Shown here: piece after piece, positions 40,232-49,099 of the stretch
Layout of the letters: each line of letters opens with the position of its first letter
Position numbering within the stretch: the first letter of the stretch is position 1
Assembly (NCBI RefSeq): GCF_019456655.1
Contig: NZ_CP080332.1
Span: 2,108,001-2,172,000 of the forward strand
Reading direction: 5' to 3'
DNA: 64,000 nt
Source: Mycolicibacterium diernhoferi
GTDB taxonomy: Bacteria > Actinomycetota > Actinomycetes > Mycobacteriales > Mycobacteriaceae
Notes under the pieces: model-generated
The model's input: only the letters and a program-made list of their open reading frames with translations
What the model was told of the DNA's origin: nothing
The model's database searches: none
Position numbers and translations under genes: made by a program

Positions 40232-41089
40232 ATGGGGCAACCGAACAACTTTGCGGGAAAACGGATTCTGCTCACCGGCGCGGCCAGCGGCATCGGCCGG
40301 GCGACCGCACTGAATCTGGCACGCCAGGGCGCCGAGCTCTATCTCACCGACCGAGACGCCGACGGGCTGGCCACCACCGTTGCCGACGCGACCGCACTGG
40401 GTGCCCAGGTGCCGGCGCACCGGGCACTGGACATCGCCGACTTCGATGCGGTCTCCGCCTTCGCCGCCGACGTCCACTCCGCACACGGAGCGATGGACAT
40501 CGTGATGAACATCGCCGGGATCTCGGCCTGGGGCACCGTGTCCACGCTGACCCATCAGCACTGGAAATCGATGGTCGACGTGAATCTGATGGGACCCATC
40601 CACGTCATCGAGACATTCGTGCCGCCGATGGTCGCCGCGGGCCGCGGGGGACACCTGGTCAACGTGTCCTCGGCGGCCGGCATCGTGGCGCTGCCCTGGC
40701 ATGCCGCCTACAGCGCCAGCAAGTACGGGTTACGCGGCATGAGTGAGGTGCTGCGCTTCGACCTGGCACGGCACCGGATCGGGGTGTCGGTCGTGGTGCC
40801 GGGCGCGGTGAAAACCGGTCTGGTGCAGACGGTTCAGATCGCCGGCGTGGACCGCGAGGATCCCCGGGTGGCCAAATGGGTGGACCGGTTCGCCGGGCAC
40901 GCCGTGTCTGCGGAGACGGCCGCGGAGAAGATCCTGGCCGGGGTGCGCCGCAACCGTTTCCTGATCTACACCTCACCGGACATCCGCGCGCTGTACGCGT
41001 TCAAGCGGGTCGCCTGGTGGCCCTACAGCGTGGCCATGCGCCAGGTGAACGTGTTGTTCACCCGAGCGTTGCGCCCCAAACCCCGCTAG
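40232..41089 (+). CDS. SDR family oxidoreductase (Rv3057c-like)
   Basis: SDR of 285 residues: LTGAASGIGRAT, NIAGISAWG, HLVNVSSAAGIVALPWHAAY with YSASK as catalytic pair, and a long basic C-terminal tail (FKRVAWWPYSVAMRQVNVLF) that may associate with the membrane. It lies in an operon with the TetR regulator and converges with the ATPase gene (3-bp gap). It could act on the product of the CYP136-like enzymes. Confidence 0.88.
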   Translation: MGQPNNFAGKRILLTGAASGIGRATALNLARQGAELYLTDRDADGLATTVADATALGAQVPAHRALDIADFDAVSAFAADVHSAHGAMDIVMNIAGISAWGTVSTLTHQHWKSMVDVNLMGPIHVIETFVPPMVAAGRGGHLVNVSSAAGIVALPWHAAYSASKYGLRGMSEVLRFDLARHRIGVSVVVPGAVKTGLVQTVQIAGVDREDPRVAKWVDRFAGHAVSAETAAEKILAGVRRNRFLIYTSPDIRALYAFKRVAWWPYSVAMRQVNVLFTRALRPKPR

Positions 41090-41092
41090 GGG

Positions 41093-42247
41093 TCAGCGTT
41101 TACCCCAGTCCCATGCCGGCGCGGACAGCATCGTCTGGCCCGCCACGCGGGTCTCACCCCACTCCTTGATCAGTTCGATCGTGGATCCCGGTGCCAGCTG
41201 CTCGACCAGGGCCGCCGAATGGGTGACCACCACGACCTGGGTGCCCGCGGCCGCGGACCGGATCATCTGAGCCAGCGGAGCCACCAGGTCCGGGTGCAGC
41301 GAGGTCTCGGGTTCGTTGAGCACCATCAGCGAGGGCGGCCGCGGGCTCAGCAGGGCCGCGCCCCACAACAGGAATCGCAATGTGCCGTCCGACAATTCGG
41401 CGGCCCGCAACGGGCGCAGCATCCCGGTCTGATGCAGCTGCAGTTCGAAGATCCCGTCGCGCACCGCGACCGACAGTCGTGCCCCGTCGAACGCATCGGC
41501 CACCGCCCGGGGCAGATCGTCGAGTCCGACCTCGATGATGGTCTGCACCGCCGCGGCGAGGTCCGCGCCGTCGTCGCTGAGCACCGGGGTGCGGGTGCCG
41601 ACCTGCGGCCGTCGCGCGGGGGCGTCGGCGTCCACCCGGAACCCGTCGTAGAAGCGCCAGCCCCGCAGCCGTTCTCGCACCGCCGCCAGTTCCGGGTGGG
41701 CGCCGGGGTGGGCGAACTCGGCCAGCACGCTGCGATAGCTGGGCAGCGACTGGGACAGCTTGTCGAATCCGCGCCCGGTCTCGGAACTGACCTCGGCGTA
41801 GTCGCGGGTGCGTTGCACCAGCGTGCCGGCCGGGCGCAGCACCGGGCCGGCGAAGATCGCCTCTCGTTTGATCTCCGGGTCCCGGGCGAAGTAGGAGCCG
41901 GGCCCGGCGAACTGCGGTAGCCCGAGATCGATCAGATAGCCGAAATCGTCGGAGGCGAAGCCCAATTCGAGGGATACCGGGCGGGTGCGGGTGCTGCCCT
42001 CGGTCTGGCCGGTGCGACGTGCCCCGGCGGTCTGCTCGGGGCCGGCCCACAGCACCGATTCCAGGCCGCCCTCCCGGGCCAGGGAACCGATGACCGCACC
42101 GCTGCCGCAGTCGGCCAGCAACCGCAGTGCGCGGTACACCGATGACTTGCCGGTACCGTTGGCGCCGGTGACGACCGTGAGATCGCCCAGCGGCAACACG
42201 ATTTCGCGTAGCGAGCGATAGCCCCGGATGGCGATGGTACTCAGCAC
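41093..42247 (-). CDS. AAA/RecF-OLD-like ATPase (AAA_21 type)
   Basis: Predicted SMC/ABC-like ATPase of 384 residues. Walker A GANGTGKSS follows the N-terminal IAIRGYRSLREIVLPLGDL; a signature-like ELSDGTLRFLLWGAALLS and Walker B LMVLNEPETSLHPDL lie near residues 290-325, then a D-loop/switch His in VVVVTHSAAL. There is no TOPRIM domain after the ATPase, unlike OLD nucleases. The GTG start overlaps the dinB2 stop by 7 bp, so it is the third gene of TetR-dinB2-ATPase. It is not part of the corresponding M. tuberculosis block as I recall it. A DNA-repair or regulatory role is inferred from dinB2 linkage only. Confidence 0.85.
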   Translation of the reverse strand: MLSTIAIRGYRSLREIVLPLGDLTVVTGANGTGKSSVYRALRLLADCGSGAVIGSLAREGGLESVLWAGPEQTAGARRTGQTEGSTRTRPVSLELGFASDDFGYLIDLGLPQFAGPGSYFARDPEIKREAIFAGPVLRPAGTLVQRTRDYAEVSSETGRGFDKLSQSLPSYRSVLAEFAHPGAHPELAAVRERLRGWRFYDGFRVDADAPARRPQVGTRTPVLSDDGADLAAAVQTIIEVGLDDLPRAVADAFDGARLSVAVRDGIFELQLHQTGMLRPLRAAELSDGTLRFLLWGAALLSPRPPSLMVLNEPETSLHPDLVAPLAQMIRSAAAGTQVVVVTHSAALVEQLAPGSTIELIKEWGETRVAGQTMLSAPAWDWGKR

Positions 42248-43299
42248 GGAGCGCTCTCCTTCGGGGAGTCGTCGGGCATCTGCAGTTCCAGGCGCACCCC
42301 GAGCAGCCGGACCGGGCGGTCGAGGTCGAACTCGCCCAGCAGGGCCAGTGCCTGGGCGGTGATGGTGTCCAGATCGATGCCGGGCTCGGCCAGTTTGCGG
42401 ATCTTTGTGCGGGTGTAGAACGTGCTGGTGCGCACGGTCACCGACACCCGCGTCACGATGCGGCCCTCGCCGACGATCTCGTCGAGCGTCCGCGCGGTGA
42501 GATCGGTGACGGCGCGCGACATCTCGTCGACGTCGGTGAGATCGTGCGGGAACGTCACCACGTGACTGCGCGAGCGGGGCACCCAGGGCTGCGCGCTGAC
42601 CTCGGTGTCGCCGCCACCCTTGGCCAACAGCAGGATGCCGAGGCCGGTGCTGGGCCCGAACGCTGCGGTCAGCGTGGTGGCATCGGTGCCGGCCAGATCG
42701 GCGACGGTGTGAATGCCCATGGCCGCAAGTTTTTTGGCGGTCCTGGGCCCGACGCCCCACAGGGCATCCACCGAGCGGTCGCCCATCAGCGTCATCCAGT
42801 TGTCGGCGGTCAACACGAAGATCCCGGCGGGTTTGCCGAACCCGGTCGCCACCTTGGCACGCTGCTTGTTGTCGCTGATCCCGACCGAGCAGGACAACCC
42901 GGTCTCGGCGGCGACGAGGATGCGGATCCGTTCGGCGAGTTCGACGGGATCGGGCACGTCCGCGCCGAGGTACGCCTCGTCCCAGCCCCACACCTCCAGC
43001 GGGTGGCCCAGATCGCGCAGCAGTCCCATCACCCGTTCGGAGGCCGCGTCGTAGGCCGGTGAATCCGAGGGCAGGAAGGTGGCGTCCGGGCATTTGCGGG
43101 CCGCGACACGCAGCGGCATCCCGGCGTGCACGCCGAACTCCCGTGCTTGGTAGGACGCGCAGGTCACCACCTTGCGTGGCTCGGTCGGATCCCCGCTGCC
43201 ACCCACGATGACCGGCAGACCGACCAGCTCGGGGTGGCGTTGCAGTTCGACCGAGGCCAGGAACTGGTCCAGGTCGACATGCAGGATCCAGTGACTCAC
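42241..43299 (-). CDS. dinB2: DNA polymerase IV, DinB2 type
   Basis: Y-family translesion polymerase, 352 residues. The palm starts HVDLDQFLASVE, the catalytic acidic pair is WGWDEAYLG near residue 106, the HhH region is WGVGPRTAKKLAAMGI, and the little finger ends in LLGVRLELQ. Residue 14, the sugar steric gate, is Leu (Phe/Tyr in DinB1); M. smegmatis DinB2 with this Leu readily incorporates ribonucleotides. The C-terminus lacks an evident beta-clamp motif. It overlaps the TetR gene by 4 bp and the ATPase gene by 7 bp. No SOS box was seen in front of the operon. Confidence 0.94.
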   Translation of the reverse strand: MSHWILHVDLDQFLASVELQRHPELVGLPVIVGGSGDPTEPRKVVTCASYQAREFGVHAGMPLRVAARKCPDATFLPSDSPAYDAASERVMGLLRDLGHPLEVWGWDEAYLGADVPDPVELAERIRILVAAETGLSCSVGISDNKQRAKVATGFGKPAGIFVLTADNWMTLMGDRSVDALWGVGPRTAKKLAAMGIHTVADLAGTDATTLTAAFGPSTGLGILLLAKGGGDTEVSAQPWVPRSRSHVVTFPHDLTDVDEMSRAVTDLTARTLDEIVGEGRIVTRVSVTVRTSTFYTRTKIRKLAEPGIDLDTITAQALALLGEFDLDRPVRLLGVRLELQMPDDSPKESAPC

Positions 43300-43904
43300 G
43301 TGCCGCAGAGCTTGCGGGCCACCGTTTCCCAGGCGTCGCCGAGCTGTTCGAGGGTCCGGCCCCGTTCGGTCATCTCGTGCGCCACCCGGTCGGTGTCGAG
43401 CAATGCGGTCAGGGCATCCGCCTGGGCATCGAGATCGCCTGTGGTACCGGCTGATTCTAGGAGCATTCGGACGTGGGTGTGATGCAGGGTGGCCGGTGCG
43501 TTGAACCGGGTATGCGGGTCGCGTGCGACATCGGAGAGCAGGGCGTGGTGGGTGTGCACGAACCGCAGCCGACTGCGCCCGTAGGCCAGCAGGCGCTCCA
43601 GGGGCGGGGCGCCGGGTCCAAGCGGTGGGGCACCGAACATGAACGCCTGCTGTTCGGCCGCCTCGTCCTCGTCGAGCAGGACGATCATCAACCCGGAGCG
43701 GCTGCCGAACCGGCGGAACAGGGTGCCTTTGCCGACGCCCGCGGCGGCCGCGACGTCATCCATGGACACCGCGTCGGCGCCTCGTTCGGCGATCAGGGTG
43801 CGGGCCGCGTCCAGCAGTAGGGCACGATTGCGTGCCGCATCGCCGCGTTCGGTCGGTGCGGCTGTGCTCAGCGGCAGCGAGTTCAGCCGGTCGGGGGCGC
43901 CCAC
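43296..43904 (-). CDS. TetR-family regulator (Rv3055-like)
   Basis: TetR-type regulator of 202 residues: RNRALLLDAARTLIAERGAD, SMDDVAAAAGVGKGTLFRRF form the HTH. A GTG at 43904 is used; no convincing Shine-Dalgarno is seen, and the transcript may be leaderless. It is first gene of the TetR-dinB2-ATPase operon and divergent from the FMN reductase gene, with a perfect dyad between them. Confidence 0.88.
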   Translation of the reverse strand: MGAPDRLNSLPLSTAAPTERGDAARNRALLLDAARTLIAERGADAVSMDDVAAAAGVGKGTLFRRFGSRSGLMIVLLDEDEAAEQQAFMFGAPPLGPGAPPLERLLAYGRSRLRFVHTHHALLSDVARDPHTRFNAPATLHHTHVRMLLESAGTTGDLDAQADALTALLDTDRVAHEMTERGRTLEQLGDAWETVARKLCGT

Positions 43905-43933
43905 ACCTGCACTTTAACTCAGCCGGAATTATT

Positions 43934-43947
43934 CGGACTACAGTCCG
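43934..43947. promoter_or_regulatory. TetR operator candidate between TetR-dinB2 and FMN reductase
   Basis: CGGACTACAGTCCG: perfect 6+6 inverted repeat with a 2-bp centre in the 89-bp divergent promoter. TACAGT inside it is a possible -10 for the rightward gene, so binding would block it. Confidence 0.6.
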
Positions 43948-43993
43948 GTTAACCTGTGCGAGGATCACGTAGACCACGAAAGGGAACATCACC

Positions 43994-44554
43994 ATGGCCC
44001 AGAACCAGGACAGCGCCGAGATCAACGTACTGGTGCTCGTCGGCAGCCTGCGCGCCGCCTCGATCAACCGGCAACTGGCCGACCTCGCCGTCGAATCCGC
44101 CCCCGACGGCGTGACGCTGCAGATCTTCGATCGGCTCGGCGAGCTCCCGCACTACAACGAGGACATCGACACCGAGGATGTCGCCGAGCCGGTCCAGGCG
44201 CTGCGCGCCGCCGCCGCGGTGGCCGGCGCGGCCCTGGTCGTCACCCCGGAGTACAACGGCTCGATCCCCGGCGTGCTCAAGAACGCCATCGACTGGCTGT
44301 CGCGGCCGTGGGGCAACGGCGCGCTCAAGGACAAGCCGGTGGCGGTGATCGGTACCGCGCTCGGTGGGTACGGCGGCGTCTGGGCGCACGACGAGACCCG
44401 CAAGTCCTTCGGCATCGCCGGGCCCCGGGTGATCGAGGACCTGAAGCTGTCCATCCCGTCCAAGACGCTCGACGGCAAGCATCCGCGGGAGACCGCCGAG
44501 GTGGCCGCGAACGTGCGCGAGGTGGTCGAGAAGCTGGCCGCCGAGGTCAGTTGA
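43994..44554 (+). CDS. NADPH-dependent FMN reductase / quinone reductase-like
   Basis: Flavodoxin-fold reductase of 186 residues. VLVGSLRAASINRQLADLA binds the FMN phosphate, and VVTPEYNGSIPGVLKNAIDW is the PxYN-type family signature. It corresponds to Rv3054c (184 residues, from memory). Relatives reduce quinones, azo compounds or chromate with NAD(P)H and act against redox stress. AAAGGGA precedes the ATG. Probable target of the divergent TetR. Confidence 0.92.
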   Translation: MAQNQDSAEINVLVLVGSLRAASINRQLADLAVESAPDGVTLQIFDRLGELPHYNEDIDTEDVAEPVQALRAAAAVAGAALVVTPEYNGSIPGVLKNAIDWLSRPWGNGALKDKPVAVIGTALGGYGGVWAHDETRKSFGIAGPRVIEDLKLSIPSKTLDGKHPRETAEVAANVREVVEKLAAEVS

Positions 44555-44664
44555 CAGACTGCTGTGTAGTTCGGTCATCCCCGCCTACGGCACCCGGGGG
44601 CGGCCTAAACTCGCCACCGTGAGCCGAGCGCCGGGCTCGGCGGATGAGGTGTTGACGTGCGGAA

Positions 44665-45918
44665 ATGTCCACAATCCTGGCGTATACCTCGCCGTCCCTA
44701 GGCAACCTGTATCCCATTGCCGCGCTGTTGTCCGAACTGCACCGGCGCGGCCACCGGATCGTGTTGCGGACCCACACCGCCGGCCTGCCGGTGGGGCGGG
44801 GCGCCGGGTTCGACGTGGCGGCCGTGGACCCACGCGTCGAAGCGGTCGCCATGACCGACTGGATGGCGCGCACCGGCTGGCAGGGCATCAAGACCGGTTT
44901 CGGCGTCTTCGCCGAACGGGCCGCGCTGGAGGTCGGTGACCTGCAGGCCGCCATCGCCGCGGAGCGCCCCGACGCGCTCGTCATCGACACGAACTGCTGG
45001 GGGGCCTCGGCGGTCGCCGAGGCCACCGGTCTGCCCTGGGCGTCGTTCTGGCCGTATCCGCCCTACCTGTCGTCGCCGGCGGTGCCGCCGTTCGGCCTCG
45101 GGTTGCGGCCCCGCGCCGACCTGTTCGGCCGACTGCGCGACCGCGGCGTCGCAACGGCGGTCGGCGGACTGCTCGACAGGTCGATGATCACGCCGCTCGG
45201 TCGCGTGTACCGCGAACTCGGCATCCGGCCGATCAGCTCCGCCGACGATTTCGTCCGGCGCGCACCGCTGATGCTCGTCGCCACCGCCGAACCGTTCGAA
45301 TACCCACGCCCGGACTGGGGCGACCGGGTGGTGCTGATCGGCCCGTGCGAACTCGGTGAGCCGCCGGTTGCGGATGGGCCCGACACCGGCCCTGCCCCTG
45401 ACGACGACCGGCCCGTGGTGCTGGTGACGACCTCCTCGGAGCACCAGCGCGACGATGTACTGCCGACGACCGCGCTGGCCGCCCTGGCCGATGAGCCGAT
45501 GCGCGTGGTGGCGACCTACCCGTGCGGAATCCCGGAGGGCCTCGACATCCCCGACAACGCGACGGTGCACGGGTTCGCCGCGCACGGCCGGTGGCTGGAC
45601 CACGCGGTGTGCGCGGTCACCCACGGTGGGATGGGCGTCACCCAGAAGGCCCTGGCCCGGGGCGTCCCGGTGTGCGCGGTGCCGTTCGGTCGCGACCAGT
45701 TCGAGGTCGCCCGCCGAATCGAGATATCCCGCAGCGGAACGCGATTGGTCAGTAGGCGGCTGACGGCACCGCGGTTGCGGGCCAAGGTGCTGGAGGCGAT
45801 GGCGATGACCGACGGTGCGCGCCGGGTGGCGGCCGGGTTCGCAGCCGCCGGCGGTGCCCGCCGCGGGGCCGATGTGCTGGAGCGTCGGCTGCTCGGGATC
45901 GCGGCGGCCGGCGGGTGA
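44665..45918 (+). CDS. UDP-glucosyltransferase-like GT1 glycosyltransferase
   Basis: GT-B fold glycosyltransferase, 417 residues. The N-terminal acceptor domain starts AYTSPSLGNLYPIAALLSEL, and the C-terminal donor domain carries VHGFAAHGRWLDHAVCAVTH, GGMGVTQKALARGVPVCAVP and FGRDQFE, the PSPG-like signature of GT1/MGT-type enzymes. These glycosylate lipids, macrolides or other small molecules; acceptor unknown. ATG 44665 is used. It ends one base before the ATG of the next gene. Confidence 0.88.
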   Translation: MSTILAYTSPSLGNLYPIAALLSELHRRGHRIVLRTHTAGLPVGRGAGFDVAAVDPRVEAVAMTDWMARTGWQGIKTGFGVFAERAALEVGDLQAAIAAERPDALVIDTNCWGASAVAEATGLPWASFWPYPPYLSSPAVPPFGLGLRPRADLFGRLRDRGVATAVGGLLDRSMITPLGRVYRELGIRPISSADDFVRRAPLMLVATAEPFEYPRPDWGDRVVLIGPCELGEPPVADGPDTGPAPDDDRPVVLVTTSSEHQRDDVLPTTALAALADEPMRVVATYPCGIPEGLDIPDNATVHGFAAHGRWLDHAVCAVTHGGMGVTQKALARGVPVCAVPFGRDQFEVARRIEISRSGTRLVSRRLTAPRLRAKVLEAMAMTDGARRVAAGFAAAGGARRGADVLERRLLGIAAAGG

Positions 45919-45919
45919 C

Positions 45920-48900
45920 ATGCACCCCGGATGCACGAACTGCGGCACCGTACCCCGTGCGGGTGCCCGGTTCTGCGACTTCTGCGGCACCGCGTTGGTC
46001 CCCGTCGCCTCGCTCGCCTCGGCAATCGCCGCACCGCACCAGGCGGAATTCAAACAGGTCACGGTGTTGTTCGCCGACGTGGTCCGGTCGATGGATCTGG
46101 CCGCCGCGTTGGGCACCGAACGCCTGCGCGAGGTGATGAGCGAGCTGTACCCGCGTTTCCGGACGGTGGTGGCGCACTACGGCGGCAGCGTGGAGTTCAC
46201 CGGCGACGGGGTGATGGTGGTCTTCGGTGCGCCGATCGCCCTGGAGGACCACGCATTTCGTGCCTGCCTGACGGCTCTGGATCTGCAGCGCGAGGTGCAA
46301 CGGTACGCGGTGGAGGTGCATCGCCACGACGGAGTGGGCCTGCGGTTGCGGGTCGGGCTGAACTCCGGGCAGGTCATCACCGGTGAGATCGGCACCGTCC
46401 CGGGCAGTTACACCGCCATCGGATCGCACGTCGGGATGGCGCAGCGGATGGAGGCGGCGGCCCCGCCCGGCGGGGTGATGCTCAGCGCGTCGACGGCGCG
46501 GCTGGTCGAGGGCCTCGTCGAACTGGGGCCGCGGGAAGCGGTGCGAATCAAGAACTCCGACACCCCCGTACCGGCACGGCGGTTGATGTCGGCGGCGGTC
46601 GGTGCGGGCCACGGCCGGCGGGAGTGCACGCTGGTCGGGCGCGACGCGGAGGTGCGTGCCCTGGCAACCCAGATGGAGGCCGCCCTCAAGGGCGCGGGCG
46701 GGGTGGCCGGGGTGATCGGGCCGCCGGGAATCGGTAGGAGCCGGTTGGTGGCCGAGGTGCTGCGGATGGGGCAGGCCAGGGGAGTGGGCGTGGTGTCCAC
46801 GTGTTGCGAGGCACACTCTCGCCAGGTGCCGTACCACGCGGCGGCCCGATTGTTCCGCAATCTGCTCGGTGTCGGCGCCCGACAGGGCCGGGCTGCGCGC
46901 GACTGCGTCCGCGAGCGTCTGCCCGGCACCGATCCGGCCGACCTGCTCCTGCTCGACGACCTGCTCGGCATCCGGGAACCCGAACATGAGCCGGCCGCAA
47001 TCGATCCCGACGCCCGACGACGTCGGCTGAGTGCCTTGCTGACCGCCGTGGCGACCGCGCACCGGGAACCGTCGGTGTACGTCATCGAGGATGCGCATTG
47101 GATCGACGAGGCCAGTGAGTCGATGCTGGCCGATTTCCTGACCGCGTTACGGGGCGGCCGGTCCATGGCGGTGATCACCTACCGGCCGGAGTATCGTGGC
47201 AGGCTGGCCGAGATCGCGGCACCACGTGCCATTTCCCTTGTGCCGCTGGATGAAAAGCAGTCGGCGCGGCTGATCGGGGAGCTGCTGGGTCCGCATGCGT
47301 CGGTGGCCCCGGTCGCCGCGCAGATCGCCGAGCATGCCGCCGGCAATCCGTTCTTCGCCGAGGAGATCGTCCGTGACCTCGCCGAACGCGGTGTCCTGCA
47401 AGGGGATCCCGGCAGTTACGTGGCCGTCGAGGGTGCCTCGGTGACCGGGGTGCCGGTCACCCTGCAATCGACCATCGCCGCCCGCATCGACCGGCTCGAA
47501 GACACGGCCAAGAGCGCACTCAACGCGGCCGCCGTCATCGGCTCCCGGTTCACCGACGACCTGCTGCGGAAACTGGTCGAACCGGCCTGTCTCGACGAAC
47601 TCGTCGACGCCGAGATGATCGAGCGGGTGCCCGCGCACACCGCCGAGTACTGCTTCCGCCACCCCTTGATCCGGGCCGTCGCCTATCAATCCCAGCTGCG
47701 GTCCGAACGCGGCCGGCTGCACCGCCGGCTCGCGACGATCATCGAACACGGGCAGGGCACCTCCGAGGCGAATGCGGCGTTGATCGCCGCCCACCTGGAG
47801 GCCGCCGATGAGCTGGAGGCCGCCTTCGACTGGCATATGCGGGCGGGGGCGTGGCTGGCCGGCCGCAACATCGCGGCGGCGCGAGCGAGCTGGCGACGCG
47901 CTGCGGAGGTGGCCCGGCAGCTGCCGATCGACGACCCGGACCGGCTCCGGATGCACATCGCCGCCAGTGGCGCGCTGTGCGGGATCGCGTGGCGGGCCGG
48001 TCCCGCCGAGGCCGAGACGTTGTTCGAGGAGCTTCGCCGGCTGTGCACCGCGCAGGACGACCAGCGGGCGCTGGCCACCGGTATGGCGGGTTACGTGATG
48101 GCGCTGACCTTCCACAACCGTCCGCGCACCGCATCGGCACACGCCTCGGAGCTGCAGCGGCTGCTGGCACGCGTCGACGACGACGCCTTGACGGTGTCGG
48201 TGTCCTTCGGCGTGCTGGCGGCCAAGTGGGAGACCGCGGAAGTGCTCGAGATGGAGAGGGTGTCGCAACGGGTCATCGACCTGGCCGCCGGTGACCCCGG
48301 CCGGGGTGGCACGTTCTTCGGCTCACCGCTGGCGCTGTCGCTGGCGGTGCGGGGTCTCGCTCGCATGTCGTTGGGCCGGCCCGGGTGGAAGGACGACCTC
48401 GACGGCGCCATCGAGATGGCCCGCACCCTGGAGCCATTGATCCTGGTGGTCGCCACGCTGCACAAGTACGCCCAGATCGGCCTGGGCGCGTTGTGCACCG
48501 ACGCCGACGCACTACGCGACACCGCCGGGGCGCTGGCCGCCGCGGAGCGGTCCGGGGATGACTTCACGGTGGTGCACGCCCATCTGGCGCGTGGGCTGGC
48601 GCTGGTCGCCGGGGAGAGCGATGACCGGGACACCGGTTATCTGCATCTGGAGCGGGCGCGCGAAAGCGCCCTGCAGGGTTGCGGCAACTCCGCGATCGTG
48701 CAGATCGCCGACATCCAGTTCGCCCGCCGCCGTCGCGAGCTCGGGGATCTCGATGGCGCCGTCGAACTGGCCGGCTCGGTGGTGGACGCGTTGTTCGGTA
48801 GCGGCGCGGTGGTCTGGCGCGGTCCGGCCACCGGCGCGCTGGTGGAGGCGTTGCTGAGCCGCCGCGCCGACGGGGACGTCCGCGCGGCGCGCGCGGCGAT

Positions 48901-49099
48901 CGAACGGCTGGCGAGCACGCCGGTGGATCCGGGATTCATGTTGCACGAGGTGCCCCTGTTACGGTTGCGGGCCCTGGTGGCGAGAGCCGAGGGGGACGTG
49001 CAGACCGAGCGGCGATTTGCCGAGCGGTACCTCGCGGTGGCGCGGGCCTGCGGTTTCGAGGGGCACGTCGCGACCGCGGTGGCGATGGCGCCGGTGTGA
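45920..49099 (+). CDS. Class III cyclase-homology domain/AAA ATPase regulatory protein
   Basis: A 1059-residue multidomain protein. Residues 1-25 form a zinc ribbon (CTNCG...CDFCG); 45-225 a class III nucleotide-cyclase homology domain; 235-530 a STAND-type ATPase with GPPGIGRSR (Walker A, Lys replaced by Arg) and VYVIEDAHWIDEA (Walker B); the rest is helical repeats (TPR-like). In the cyclase part the metal Asps remain (FADVV, TGDGVMVVF), but the KxxGD Lys is Glu and the N-x3-R Asn is Gly (HVGMAQR), so cAMP synthesis is doubtful. Such proteins are numerous in mycobacteria, often with a LuxR domain, absent here. It begins one base after the glycosyltransferase gene. Confidence 0.87.
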   Translation: MHPGCTNCGTVPRAGARFCDFCGTALVPVASLASAIAAPHQAEFKQVTVLFADVVRSMDLAAALGTERLREVMSELYPRFRTVVAHYGGSVEFTGDGVMVVFGAPIALEDHAFRACLTALDLQREVQRYAVEVHRHDGVGLRLRVGLNSGQVITGEIGTVPGSYTAIGSHVGMAQRMEAAAPPGGVMLSASTARLVEGLVELGPREAVRIKNSDTPVPARRLMSAAVGAGHGRRECTLVGRDAEVRALATQMEAALKGAGGVAGVIGPPGIGRSRLVAEVLRMGQARGVGVVSTCCEAHSRQVPYHAAARLFRNLLGVGARQGRAARDCVRERLPGTDPADLLLLDDLLGIREPEHEPAAIDPDARRRRLSALLTAVATAHREPSVYVIEDAHWIDEASESMLADFLTALRGGRSMAVITYRPEYRGRLAEIAAPRAISLVPLDEKQSARLIGELLGPHASVAPVAAQIAEHAAGNPFFAEEIVRDLAERGVLQGDPGSYVAVEGASVTGVPVTLQSTIAARIDRLEDTAKSALNAAAVIGSRFTDDLLRKLVEPACLDELVDAEMIERVPAHTAEYCFRHPLIRAVAYQSQLRSERGRLHRRLATIIEHGQGTSEANAALIAAHLEAADELEAAFDWHMRAGAWLAGRNIAAARASWRRAAEVARQLPIDDPDRLRMHIAASGALCGIAWRAGPAEAETLFEELRRLCTAQDDQRALATGMAGYVMALTFHNRPRTASAHASELQRLLARVDDDALTVSVSFGVLAAKWETAEVLEMERVSQRVIDLAAGDPGRGGTFFGSPLALSLAVRGLARMSLGRPGWKDDLDGAIEMARTLEPLILVVATLHKYAQIGLGALCTDADALRDTAGALAAAERSGDDFTVVHAHLARGLALVAGESDDRDTGYLHLERARESALQGCGNSAIVQIADIQFARRRRELGDLDGAVELAGSVVDALFGSGAVVWRGPATGALVEALLSRRADGDVRAARAAIERLASTPVDPGFMLHEVPLLRLRALVARAEGDVQTERRFAERYLAVARACGFEGHVATAVAMAPV

